Source: Hypericum androsaemum
Taxonomy: Eukaryota; Streptophyta; Magnoliopsida; Malpighiales; Hypericaceae
Reading direction: 5' to 3'
NCBI GenBank assembly: GCA_963995505.1
Contig: OZ023196.1
Span: 11,653,106-11,717,105 of the forward strand
Length of the DNA: 64,000 bases
Shown here: in pieces, positions 25,026 to 36,405 of the stretch
Layout of the letters: each line of letters starts with the position of its first letter
How positions within the stretch are numbered: the first letter of the stretch is position 1
The notes under the pieces: generated by a model
What the model was told of the DNA's origin: nothing
Databases searched by the model: none
What the model saw: the letters and a program-made list of their open reading frames with translations, nothing else
Program-made: the position numbers and the translations under genes

Positions 25026-27377
25026 CGTGGAGAGGCGTTCAACAACAAAATTGACGAACCAATAAGAGTTCATCGTCGAGAATTCAAACAGAGGCCAGTT
25101 AAGAACGCGAGATTTGCACGTTATTTGGCTGAATCGGGTTTTGGGCATGTGTGGTGCATTGGATTTATAAAGCACATCGATTGGTTTTTGATAACTGCAT
25201 TGGCGGAGAGATGGTGTCCTGAGACGCACGCCTTCCATATGCCTGATGGTGAAATGAACATCACTCTTCAAGATGTGTCAGTTTTGCTAGGGCTGCCAGT
25301 TGATGGAAAACCGCTCACAGGACTGTAGACTCCGAATGATTGGGGAGCGTTGTGCTTTAATCTTTTTGGTAAAGATCCTTCTGAATATGCAAATGGTAGC
25401 AGAGGTAACACAATAAGTTTTAATTGGTTGCTATCTGAATTCAATCCATCTGATCTAAGTGAAGATGCCCCGGAAGAGATGGTTCGGCAGTATGTTAGAG
25501 CAAACATATATTTTTTGATGGGAGCCTTACTCTTTTCCGAGAAGAGTGATGGCTATGTTCACACTTGTTGGTTGCCATTTCTCGAAGATCTGGAATCTCT
25601 TGATACATATAGCTGGGGTAGCGCATGTTTGGCCCATTTGTACAACCAATTGTGTATTGCTACCAATCCAAAAAGCAACGAAATTGCTGGAGCCACTTAT
25701 TTGATTTCTATGTGGGCTTGGGAGCGGATTCGTCCTTGTCGTCCCGTTTTAAAAAAGGAGCGAATACCACAACCTGGAGAAGCTATAGGCATCAGGTTAG
25801 AATTTATAATTAGTTAAATGTAAATAGGTCTTTGTTATATTATCCATTTTTTCTTGACAATTGTTTTTCTAATGCAGGTGGAGTTCGGTCATTAACCAGA
25901 AGAGGTCTTTTAAGACAAATATGTCTGATATAAGACGAGTGCTTGAAGATCTTTCCCCCTCAGATGTATGTCATCTTACATTTTCTATTACATATCATCT
26001 TTAAAGAAAATGCATGCTCATAGTTTTTTGTATCAAATTCATTAAGTTTGCTTTTTTATTGTAGATTGTTTGGCAACCTTATCAATCACTAATAGACGAG
26101 GAACCTAGCTTTGATGAAGAAATTGTACAGTGCTGGAAAGCCCGAGTATCATTAATTAGTTTTCATGCTGTAGAGTGGCACTATCCAGATCGAGTATTGA
26201 GACAATTTGGGATAGCACAACCCATCCTACAGCATCCTGAGCCCGACGACGGTATTCATGCGGGAGAGCGCAGAGGTAGAACTGATATAGACTGGGAAGT
26301 CCAATATAAATGTCATGTGAAAGTGTGGATAAATCGCCATAGGCATGTGGTAAGAGGTCCTCCTGCAAATAATATGGATATTCATTTCCACAGTAAATAC
26401 TTGGATTGGTATAGGCAAATAACGGTACGCTTTATAACACCGTGTGGTGCCGTACAACCTATATTGGTAAGTAAATTTATTATTTAAATTAAAATTAAGA
26501 TGTCTTAAACACTACATCATATACTAATGATTCACAATTTTGTATAATAGGCTGATGCAATTGAACGGATGAGGCAGATGTCTCAAAATGATGAGCTCCG
26601 TCGTATGGCAGAATCAGCACTTGGTGTAGCTGAAGAGCAACGCCGCTATCTTGGTATGCCCATTTCTGAGGAATCCTATAGTGTCGAATTCAATGCGAAT
26701 TATGGAATTCGAGAAGAAGAGAAGGTAGAATGTGTTACAAAGTTGACTCAATTTTTAATATTAAATATATTAAGTTAACTTACCTAATTTTATCTTATTA
26801 GAAACCGTGGGGTAGACGTAAAAAAGCCCTTGCAAGTGGCAGGAGACTAGTTCCGAGTGTGCAACCGATACCTTGTAATCCTGTTATGCCGCCCCTCAAA
26901 TGGAATGATTACATGCCACCTCATGATCCTGGTGTTCCAGGGTCAAGTTCCCATCAATTGTATGGGCATTCAGAGATGGGAGGACAATCGTCACAGCAAA
27001 ATCTATATAGACCGCAGATGTTTGGGACACAAGCACTTTCAACCTTTCAAAATTTTGCTGGTACATCGTCATACACGCCTTTTTCCCATATCTCGGGGTC
27101 TTTTGCAGATGTTGGTGACTTGATGAACATAATAAGTCCAGGAGTACAACATGATATTGGTGGACCGAATGTTGCACACCTAACAACGGTTGTGAGTGAA
27201 CCGATAAATAACAATGAAGACATGCAGGTTGATGGTGAAAGTGACAATGAAGAGGAAAGAGAATGTGACAATCAACCTGTGGAACTACGCCGAGGCAGTA
27301 GAGACCATCACGCTCCAGAGCCGTACACGACTAGTAGAAAAAATATGTTTTGGAAACGTAGAGGCAAACACAGCTGA
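25026..27377 (+). pseudogene. Plant mobile domain (PMD) protein gene, one nonsense codon
   Basis: PMD proteins (MAIN/MAIL group) occur both as plant nuclear silencing factors and as transposon cargo. Five exons read in phase: 25026-25795, 25878-25965, 26065-26466, 26551-26724 and 26802-27377, all with GT-AG borders. The domain shows ITALAERWCPETHAFHMPDG, then EMNITLQDVSVLLGLPVDGK, YVRANIYFLMGALLFSEKS and YSWGSACLAHLYNQLC. Later come SMWAWERIRPCRP, PYQSLIDEEP and an acidic, Ser-rich C-terminal tail ending near RRGSRDHHAPEPYTTS. An in-frame TAG at 25326-25328 follows LPVDGKPLTGL. Apart from that the frame is open over about 670 codons. The start is not found: a stop lies just upstream of 25026 and there is no in-frame ATG before the domain. 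Confidence 0.85.
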
Positions 27378-27842
27378 ATGGTGGGACACTGTTTTGGAAA
27401 AACTGTTAGTGATATATGTTTAATTTTAGTTTGGTTGAAAACTCTATTTTTAATAAATATTCGAAACTCTCGCTTGGTTATGGTATTATTTACAATTTGA
27501 TTGTTCATATTCTTATGGCTGATTTTCGTGAATTTAGAATGCTCTTATTTTTTGGTAGATTGTACCTTGCGTTGAGTTATTTTGCCCCGAAGATATACAT
27601 GTTGGTTCAATTTGATCCGAAAGTTATTTTTCACGGAGCAGCATTTTTTTGCCATTGACATAAAAATAATTTTATTACAATATTTTAGTACGACTGCACA
27701 CTCACGTCACAACAGTTGAGATTTTGGACACATATAATAATAGGTGTACTATTTTTTTCATAACTACAAATTCACGGATTGAAAAAAGTCACACGAATTT
27801 AAGTCTATAAATAAGAAGATTACGATGTTGGTATTTGCATAG
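27378..27842. other. Spacer between PMD gene and small gene A
   Basis: AT-rich 3' flank. A frame at 27416-27658 has no domain. A 14-base A run lies at 27844-27857, just inside the next open frame. Confidence 0.5.
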
Positions 27843-28169
27843 CAAAAAAAAAAAAAACTGAATCACCGAAACCGCCAGAGGTGGATACTTCCTCAATTTA
27901 ATGATGATTATATGCAAGAACATCATACAGATAGAAGAGAGTATTTTGCTGGGCTAAAAAGAGAGTGGGTGTTTCGAGTAGCTGAGACTGAAACACTTGT
28001 TGCAGGTCTGCGAATATTGAATGTGCCTGTTTTGAAGAGGAGGTCACTGGACGTGGAAAAAAGTAAGATAGATTCATATGAATTAGCTCTGATCATGATC
28101 CGTCACGAGAATAATCGCATGATGCTGCGACGAAATCGATATCATATGCTTGATTTGGCAAGACAGTAA
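27843..28169 (+). CDS. Small gene A, unrecognised, related to A' on the other strand
   Basis: The frame is open from 27843 to the stop ending at 28169. The first ATG is at 27912 (85 residues), but similarity to A' begins upstream (NRQRWILPQFNDDY against a matching RWW segment), so the true start is unclear or lost. Conserved positions shared with A' are: EW-x-FR[IV], a basic segment with NV-x-V, then AL-x2-IR-x2-NN-x4-R-x-NRY. I do not recognise the family. The protein is basic and predicted helical in its second half. It follows the PMD gene on the same strand and faces A' tail to tail with 24 bases between the stops. Confidence 0.6.
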   Translation, partial: QKKKKLNHRNRQRWILPQFNDDYMQEHHTDRREYFAGLKREWVFRVAETETLVAGLRILNVPVLKRRSLDVEKSKIDSYELALIMIRHENNRMMLRRNRYHMLDLARQ

Positions 28170-28193
28170 GTATCAACATTAGGTAAAGACTTA

Positions 28194-28769
28194 TCAGATA
28201 TGCATCGTGATAGTATTTTTAATAATGCAAAATATATGTCTAATGAGTACATGTCCGATGAGGACTAAATTATCAATATCCTTGCTATCTTCATCTGACA
28301 TTTCAATATCTGATGCAAATTCGTTGACTTCACTAGTAACGCACTCGCCATCTTCATCGCCCACTACTGGATTTGTGCCATTTTGTAGCATAAATATATA
28401 TTCTCGTGCTCTCTGAATATCACCATGTTCAATAAACTCTTTGATGCTCTGTTTCAACTCATATCGGTTCAGACGAATCTTAATACAATTATTTTTTTCC
28501 CTTATTCGAAAAAGAGCTCTCTGCATAAATTCGGCATTTAAGCGTGGCATGTTGATAGCTATAGGTCGAGGAACCTTAACATTTACTCTCCGTGCATCTG
28601 AACGTAGACAATGTGATTGGTTAATACGAAAAGACCATTCACTCACCATTGTGCGGGCTACAGCAGGTGAATTGATCAGCAACGGGTCGAATGGGTAATA
28701 AAATTCATCTTATAGGGCCCACCATCGACCCATATTGAAGAAAATATCGGCTGGAGTATAATGCGTCAT
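28194..28769 (-). pseudogene. Small gene A', unrecognised, paralogue of gene A with an acidic tail
   Basis: From ATG at 28769 the minus strand reads MTHYTPADIFFNMGRWWAL, then a TAA at 28710-28712, then DEFYYPFDPLLINSPAVARTM and EWSFRINQ. A core follows (RRVNVKVPRPIAI, FMQRALFRIREKNNCIKIRL, NRYELKQSIKEF) and an acidic C-terminal stretch (VGDEDGECVTSEVNEFASDI). The core matches gene A on the opposite strand. A' is longer by about 75 residues at the C-terminus. With the stop read through it would encode about 190 residues. No known domain is recognised. It stands between gene A and the transposase gene and shares the transposase's strand. Confidence 0.6.
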
Positions 28770-29050
28770 TGAGCCTGCTGAACAATATGAAATAATTATG
28801 TATCAAACACAACCTCCACACTTCCAAATTAAACACTAGATTTAACATTATATTACAAGCAAATATAACTGTCGATAAACAAGGTACAACAACAGAGAAA
28901 GTGACAAACAATGCTAGAAACTACGAAGAAATAAAATGAGCAACAACTCTGATAGCATGGGTCTGGGATTCGTTCAAACCACGTTGTTGCAAAACTCAGT
29001 AGGAGAAACCAACAGCAAGGAAAGAGTACCCCCAAAACAATTTGGTGAAT

Positions 29051-31687
29051 TCAACGCCCACGACGTGTTCTTCCACTCGTACTGGCAAGACTCTCAACAT
29101 TAGTACAATGTGCGACAGAATGGCCCTCATTCTTACACAATGAACACACAACTTGTCGAGGTGTCTGGTCCATCTCATTCTGTATTCTTTTCATTGGATG
29201 ACCTATTTGGCTCAATAATGTGTCATCTGGAAGAAGTATCACATCAGGAGAGTCAACCGGTGGCCAATAAGATTCATTTCCAAGTGGATGGAATAATTGC
29301 TCATAGCAATCTCTTATGTTTGCCATTTTGTAGCACTTATCAATGAAAAACCTGTGGTCGAGATTTAGCGCCACGCAACAAGTTATTGCATGTGAGCAAG
29401 GATAATGCAGTGCCTGAAATTTTCCACATTGGCACTTCCTGGCATTCAAGTTGACTTCGAAATCGTGTCCACCTTTGTCGAAGTGTGCATTTCTTCCTGT
29501 AGTAACTTGACATATGCCTTGCTGACGGTCAAATAATCTCATAGTATGACCCCGAGCCTTAGCCTTCCACCTTTCCAAACTTGTATTCACCTTTTCGGAA
29601 TACCTCACACCGGAGGCAACTTCTTGTGAGCATGCTATTCTTCTTTGTTGAAAATAGTCACGTAACTTTTCAAATATTCCAGTAACCAAAGCTGCGACCG
29701 GCAAATGATGGACTTTCTTAAACACATTGTTAACACACTCGACAATATTTGTTGTCATATGGCCGTACCTAGCATGAATGAAAGAACACATTCATAAATA
29801 ATTAACTACTAAATAACTGCGATATATGTTGTCATGTAGCCGTACCTATATCTGTGATCACATGCTAAACTCCACTTTTTCTTTCCCAACTTTTCAATCC
29901 ATTGGTATGACTCAAGATGGGCTTCCCTAATCCGATTCAAATCATTGTCCAACTTTTTCTTCTACGCTTTTGATCCTGTGAAAAAATTATAATCATCATT
30001 ACCGTATAAATGTGAACTGACTAATAGTCTGCGTACAATACTAGATTCAAAATGAGTTACCTGTCACCTTCATTAAATTTTTTATTCTCTCGCGCTTGAA
30101 GTGTTGGTTGTAGTTTCTCACAACATGGCGAAGACAATATCTATGGACTGCTCCTGATGACTCATCCCAGCTACAAACATCAGTAGTCATCGCCTTTTTA
30201 GTGCCAGGGTGACGATCCAAAATAATACATATTCTAGAAGGATATTCAACAAGTGCAAATGCTATCGGAATGATAGCATTGTTTCCATCTACTGCAGTTG
30301 CAATTAACAGAGTTTGCTTATATTTTCCGTATAGGAACGTCCCGTCAATTAGCAAAACAGGAATGCATTTCTTGAAGGCATCGATGCATGGCTTGACAGC
30401 CCAGAACACTCGCTTGAATATTCTAGTTCTTGGTGGCACAAGAATATCGGTACCAGTGTAGCAATACTGATATTCCCACTCCACTATTGTTCCTGGATTT
30501 GCCGCTTGACATGCAGCAAACCATTTAGGCAACATGTTGTATGATTCTTTCCAACCCCCCCCCCCCCCCCCCCCCCATATCATGGCAATTGCCTTCTGCT
30601 TCCCAGCCCATGCTTTTTTATAAGAGGGTTTAAACTTCAGATGGTCTTGAATCTCAGTAATAATAGAAATAATTGGAATAGTTGGTTGATGTTCTATCTG
30701 ACGTCGTATGCACCGAGCAATAAATTTGGAGTCTAGTTGTATATGATCTTCAGACGCCCTTTCCCCAGCACAAGTGTGAGGATATCGGTATTTGGAAACC
30801 CCCCAAAAACCCTTTTTAATTGATGCCCAAAAATACCAATTACAACCTCCTTCCGTATGAAGACACCTAACGACCCAACAATGCTTTTTTGACTCTTCGA
30901 CAAAATAGTCATAGCTAACTTTCATGGAGTATCTCTTCACTGTCCGTATCACATCTTTCTTATTTGCCCAAATCATATCCTCATTCAAATCAACATCTCT
31001 TTCTACTGATTGGTTGTTGACGACCCAACCTTCATCATAAGCGACCAATGCCTCACATACGTCATCCGCATCACCATCTAAATTTGGCTCATCTTCGTCA
31101 TCAGTTGAATCAAAATTTGGATACAGTGTTTCCACAGCATTTTCATTACGTTGTACTGGAATTTCTAATTCTGGGTCATGTACAACATTATAATGACGCT
31201 GAGGCTCATCCGCAGGAAAATAATTTATATCCAAATCATTCACTCTTGAAGTTCCAGGTCTAGTCAAATTATATTGCATAGTACTCGTGAACTCAAAAGC
31301 AAGAGTACTATTTACATTCAATTGACCATCCACAAAATGAATATTTTGTGGTATAGCAATTGCTCCTTTCTAAACATAAAGTTGTAGATATTTTAAACCA
31401 GGAAAATCATTCATACAATTAACCATGGTGTCCACATCAGCATCATCACAAACATCTATACAAGTAAACTAAATAGGTGGTCCTAATAATATCGGCAATC
31501 TAAACATAAGCCTACTTATATATTCATTTTTACCAAATCCAATCTTGCTTCTAATAGCTCCACAAAGACTGTTATATTTAACTGAATGTTCAAATCTGAT
31601 CACTTTGTTCCGTCCCCCGATATAATCCAGACCTTCGGGACCGTTATAGTAATTACCATCATATCTCAACAAGAATTCTGCTACCAT
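29051..31687 (-). pseudogene. Mutator-like (MULE) transposase, damaged
   Basis: MULE transposases cut and join the element ends in the nucleus. The N-terminal PB1-like part (31687 onward, LLRYDGNYYNGPEGLDYIGG) is followed by two stops (near 31467 and 31372). The main frame 31333-30047 contains the MuDR DNA-binding region, a catalytic core with PVLLIDGTFLYGKYK and IILDRHPGTKKAM, and HRYCLRHVV. A middle exon (about 29848-29981) has an in-frame TAG. The last exon (29791-29051) gives GHMTTNIVECVNNVF, the SWIM finger CQCGKFQALHYPCSH and a terminal knuckle CSLCKNEGHSVAHC. Between FALVEYPS and RICIILDRH about 20-25 residues usual for the family (the W-x-WFL segment) are missing. A 22-base C run (30555-30576) is read in frame as poly-Gly. 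Confidence 0.88.
30555..30576. repeat. 22-base C run inside the transposase gene
   Basis: Uninterrupted C on the plus strand. On the coding strand it gives WGGGGGGGW between AIAMIW and KESYNMLPKW, where the family normally has only about three residues. Confidence 0.95.
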
Positions 31688-31916
31688 ATTATGCTTCCAC
31701 TACAAAAAAAAAATCTTACATCAGTCTAATATAACCTATAGAAGTTATAACAAATTTAGTAACTTTTTACGAAATGTTAAAATTACCTGGTTCTCTCGTT
31801 GAAATTAGGAAATGTCCTCTTCTTTTTTTTGGTAGAAGAAAACTCGGTAAGTACTAATGAAATCGTAACTCAAAATTTATAACAATTAAACATGCAAGAA
31901 AATGCTGCGAACATGG

Positions 31917-32275
31917 CATTTTCAAGAAAATGCCATGGCCGGAGTAGTTTTAACACAATAAAAATTTAAGAGATTTATTGGAATTAAATAGAATATTGTG
32001 GGGGTTTTATAAATTAAACCGGCCAAAAACCGAACCAAAAACTGCTCCGGTTGTAGCATTTTTTTTAATACCAGAAATCGCTCTGGCTGGAGCAATTTTG
32101 GTATTAAAAAAAATGCTCCAGACGGAGCAGTTTTTGGTTTTTTATGCAATTTTTTGGTAGGCCAAAAATTGCTATGGCTGTAGCGGTTCCAACACAATAA
32201 AAATTTAAGAGGTTTGTTGTCCGGTTTGGAATTAAACCAGCCACAAACCGCTCCAGTGGGAGTGGCTTTTTTTCG
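31917..32275. repeat. Internal palindrome array of the giant MULE
   Basis: Hairpin units such as CGCTCTGGCTGGAGC and TGCTCCAGACGGAGCAG with TTTTTTAATACCA spacers lie here. The segment ACACAATAAAAATTTAAGAG occurs twice (31950 and 32190) and resembles the unique part of the inverted ends. This looks like a displaced or ancestral end lying in the middle of the element, just upstream of the transposase gene. Confidence 0.75.
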
Positions 32276-32293
32276 TAGGCCGACCCCCACCCT

Positions 32294-33537
32294 CATTGCA
32301 CTACACTTGTCGCAAGCTAAGATGGCCTACGTAGAACGAGTGATACAAATCAATACAGCTCATGCTATATAATATAGGTTTCAGTTGGCAGAATGACGAA
32401 CATCAATGTGCCTAGGGCACACTATTACTAAAATATGACAAAACTAGCCCTAAAGGCTGCCTGTGAGACCTAACAGGCCTGTGAATTGAATTGAAGTATA
32501 CTTTTTGTAAAGTAAAATTTTAGTTTTTGGAAACGAATCAATATGCTATATAATAGACGTTTCAGTTCACAGAATGACGAGACACATCAATGTGCTTAGG
32601 ACACACTATTACTAAAAAAAGACAAACCTAGCCCTAATGTGCCTCTGAATGGCCCTCGTATTTTTTGTAGAGTAGAATATTAGTTTTTGAATACGAATCA
32701 ATATAGCTGATGCTATTACTCTTTGGACAATAGGTGCAATATACTTTTTGGAAAGTGAAAGCTAAGACAACAATATTTTTTGTCGAATATTATTACATTT
32801 TTATTAAGATACCTCGTTCTCTTGTTAAAATTAAAAAATATCCTCTGAAATAGTTATATTTTTCTTTTTGGTAGAAAAACTTAGTAAATCAGTATGAAGT
32901 CGTAACTTGTTACTTATAAGAATAATGGAACATGAAGATATGGGTGTTTTTAGTACATTAAAATGTCACTTTCAGAGTATTTTTTGTTATTCACTGTAAT
33001 AGGTGTAGTATACTTTTTCGAAAGTGAAAGAAATTTTTTTTGGAAACAAATCAAAACAGCTCCTGTAGTAGTTTTTGGTCAGGTCAAAGTTTCAAGCCTG
33101 AATCGGCGACCGACCGACCTGATTGCACTACACTTTTGGCAAGCTAAAATGGCCTACGTAGAACGAGTGATACAAATCAATACAGCTCATGCTATATAAT
33201 AGAGGTTTCAGTTAGCATAATGACGAACATCAATGTGCCTAGGGCACACTATTACTAAAATATGACAAAACTAGCCCTAAAGGCTGCCTGTGAGACCTAA
33301 CAGGCCTGTGAATTGAAGTATACTTTTTGTAAAGTGAAATATTAGTTTTTGGAAACGAATCAATATGCTATATAATAGACGTTTCAGTTCACAGAATGAC
33401 AAGACACATCAATGTGCTTAGGCCACACTATTACTAAAAATGACAAACCTAGCCCTGGCCCTCATACTTTTTGTAGAGTGAATTATTAGTTTTTGGATAC
33501 GAATCAATATAGCTGATCCTATTACTCTTTGGATGTT
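32294..33537. repeat. Two direct copies of a 0.4-kb block, 828-bp period
   Basis: ATTGCACTACACTT followed by GGCCTACGTAGAACGAGTG, TGCCTAGGGCACACTATTAC and CTAACAGGCCTGTGAATTGA occurs at 32294-32735 and again at 33122-33537. Inside each copy a shorter sub-repeat (TATAATAGACGTTTCAGTTC) is itself a diverged duplicate. No coding frame is supported. Confidence 0.8.
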
Positions 33538-34006
33538 ATTAGTCACGACTGTACTATTCGGACAAGACTACTCTTGTCTAGTGATTTAAAGGTTGTTAAT
33601 AAAATGCTCTATTTTTCACATTTTTGGTTATTTAGCATATGGACTAATGCGTCTAATGTTACTCTAAATATAGGTATATTTTTAAACGAATAAAGATGCC
33701 TTCCTACGACAGATTTGAAGTCCTTAAAAAAAATCGATTAAGTCATCAGAAAATCATCTATTTATAGTATTATTTTGAGACTATTGTTTGGTTTTAGAGA
33801 TTGTTGTTATGTATTCTGTTGTGTTATTTGAGATGGATGCTAGTGTTTTTTATTTCAGGTTATATGGTTGTTACTTTCTTAAAGACAGCGTATAAAATTT
33901 CATAAAAATATATTTTAATAACAACACATTATTTCTATTACATAGTCAGGGAAACACAACATCGCAAAATGTAGACAAAAGTACATAAAATCACACTCTC
34001 ATATGG

Positions 34007-34971
34007 TTACATGGTTGAACCAGGTGCAAACACTGCCACCACATTATTGATGGTTATGTTACCGCAGAACACATTCCGCTGCAATAGAGCCCAAACGACA
34101 AACTGTTAAAAAATACAGCAATAAATATTTGTTACATAAATGCACTGATAATAATAATGTCATGTAATATTTCATCGCTAAATGGATATACTCACATTTG
34201 ATAATATTATTGCACATCCAGCACCAATCACAAAATTTCTCTCAGTGAAGACACGGTGATGTATGCTAGCAGGCAGAGTACCAGTTGGGTCCTTAAAAAA
34301 TTAAATTAATTAAAGTAGTCAAAAATATAGTAATTATGAGGATATTTAAAATTATTATCATTATACCTTCAAAACTACCATGGCATCACCTAAACCATTA
34401 GGAGTGAAAGTTTCGACCATCGCAACCATCTACAAAAATTATAAAATATGCATGTTATAAAATGTTACATATGAAAAATAATCGAATATATTAATATATA
34501 ACAATTTTGTTGTACCTGCATAATTTTATGCACATCTCTGGTGTGTTTAGCCTCATCAATAGTGGTCATAAAAATATCTCTATCTACCAAACCTATTAAA
34601 ATAACATAATATTTTTAATATCACATACAGACAGATAAAAAGAAATTATAGAAGATGTTGTGCATCATACCTTGAGCCATTATATAGGAAATTGCCGTTG
34701 TCCATGGATCTTTTTCAAAAATATCGTCAGAGATTGGGTTGGTAAATTCTCTATAAATGGCATGCTGAGTTGTCAGTTCAGGATGGGAGCTAATGCCATC
34801 ACGACGATTAGCTAACGCCCTTCGTGTAGCATTTTGGTAGTGGCCAGCAGGACCAGCGATCCTACTAGTTCGAGGTTGAGGAGGAAGAGATTGTGTTAGG
34901 GACAAAGAATAATACGATTCATCATCGCTATCCAATTGTAAATAATCTTCCCAATTGTTTAATGGATCCAT
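34007..34971 (-). CDS. Gene B: transposon-borne OB-fold protein resembling plant HROB
   Basis: HROB is an OB-fold recombination factor that loads the MCM8-MCM9 helicase. Gene B reads as five in-phase exons: 34671-34971, 34516-34592, 34367-34429, 34196-34291 and 34007-34102, giving 210 residues with no stop. The start ATG (MDPLNNWEDYLQLDSDDES) begins an acidic N-terminus. Then come DDIFEKDPWTTAISYIMAQG (the W-x-x-A segment placed before the OB fold in plant HROB) and an OB-like domain: MVETFTPNGLGDAMVVLKDP, TGTLPASIHHRVF, IGAGCAIIL, NITINNVVAVF. Plant HROB proteins are longer, so this is the C-terminal module with a short head. The family assignment is from memory of conserved spacing and needs a profile search. 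All five exons being intact suggests selection or recent origin. Confidence 0.75.
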
Positions 34972-35426
34972 TTTTTGGAGTAACAATTTTTTATAAAAGA
35001 TGAGTTGATTTGGAAAAGCTGCAAAAGGTGTGAAAGAAAATTGTTGTATACATGCATATATATAGAGTTGTTAGATTATTTAGATTTATCATAAAGATAT
35101 CCATATTTCCAGATTTTGGATAAGAACCCCAATTTTTGTAGGGTAAGACATGACATAGCAGAAATTAGACAAACAAATTGGTTACAGTAGAGAAGGCTTG
35201 AAAATGCTAAAATTTTAGCAGTTTTGGTACCACGCTCTAATAACAGCGTTTTATGTTAACACGCCGACTATATGACATTTTAAATAAATTTGCTTAGAAT
35301 TTTACATCTTTATAAGAAGCACTAAGTAGATTTGGATTTTACATACTAGGGATAAGGGCAATCCGATCTATATACGTGTGAACATCATCATTCTTTTGCA
35401 CCTTCAAAATCTCAAAACTTTAGAAA
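34972..35426. promoter_or_regulatory. Shared divergent promoter region of genes B and B'
   Basis: Only 455 bases separate the start codons of the two related genes, which point away from each other. TATA-like stretches lie near both ends: TATATATAGAG at 35059-35069 (towards B on the minus strand it reads CTCTATATATA) and GATCTATATACG near 35368 towards B'. This is inferred from layout only. Confidence 0.45.
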
Positions 35427-35775
35427 ATGAATCCATCACAAAATTGGGAAGAATATATAGACATAGAGAGCGAAGAAGAATCTTACTGTCCATTGTCACT
35501 ATCCCAGCTTTCTCCTCAATGTCAGGGTATAGATTATAAAAAACTTTATGGCTCACATTTTGATATGAAATAATGTATTAAAGATCGACGGCTAGAGCTT
35601 CAAGGCAAACCGAAGGACTACAAAAAAAAATCTCCCTAAACGTTGTCTACCTCTTGTCCCGAAGCGTAGCGACGAAATTTTCAAAAGAGATCCATGGACA
35701 TCAGCGGTTCACTTTGTTAAGGCTCAAGGTATCACATGTTATTAGCTAAATTGTCTTATTACATTTTTATTGTGG

Positions 35776-35826
<51 letters not shown>

Positions 35827-36305
35827 AGGTATGCTAATTGGAAATACCTTTATTGGGATACCTATTGAGGAGTTCAATAAGAAGCCCGGTGGTAGTATAA
35901 TTTCACAGGTAATATTTTACAGAAATTCAATTTGTCTATGAAATCTCAGAAAAAATAACCACATAAAGTATTATTCGTGTTTGTATTGTAGATGGTTTTG
36001 TATGTGAAAACATTCGTTCCTAAGGGCATTTTGATTTTAGTGGACCCTACCGGTAGTCTTTTTGGTATCATACGTGACTCCACAGGTAGTGTTGCTGCTG
36101 GATGTGTGTTGGTTCTAAAAAATGTAAGATATTTTATCACTGTCATATGATACCATAAAATGGTTTGAAAAAATATTGACTTACTAATGTGTTATTTTAT
36201 TAGGTCAAAGTGGATGATACTGGGGATGGCCAAAAATTACTTAAGGGTACTAATGACAACGTCATCAAAGTGTTCAAGAAACATGGCAAAACTTCATCAA
36301 CTTGA
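35427..36305 (+). CDS. Gene B': second OB-fold (HROB-like) gene, 5' part uncertain
   Basis: Starts MNPSQNWEEYIDIESEEES, matching the head of gene B (NWE-x-Y, acidic, ESY...LSL-x-Q). After an unclear stretch (about 35525-35640, where a 9-base A run may hide a frame change) it reads RSDEIFKRDPWTSAVHFVKA. Further exons are 35829-35908, 35992-36123 (YVKTFVPKGILILVDPTGS, then AAGCVLVLKN) and 36204-36305 (ending NDNVIKVFKKHGKTSST). Three intron positions match gene B exactly. The intron before DPTG is absent here and the domain is a few residues shorter. B' is therefore an old paralogue, not a retrocopy. From 35640 onward the frame is open. Whether the 5' exon joins cleanly is unresolved, so it may be a pseudogene. 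Confidence 0.6.
35779..35822. repeat. (TA)22 microsatellite in an intron of gene B'
   Basis: Forty-four bases of perfect TA repeat, ending six bases before the splice acceptor of the third visible exon. Confidence 0.95.
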
Positions 36306-36405
36306 GAATATAATCTCTATATGTATTGCTTTATTGTTCCTTGAATTCGGTAAAAATGTACTCATCTTAGAGATTGTTGTAATATATTGTGTTGCTTTAT
36401 TATTT

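Noticed and set aside
34972..34986. Upstream start for gene B at 34986
   Set aside because: That codon is TTG. The first ATG, at 34971, begins the segment that matches the head of gene B'.
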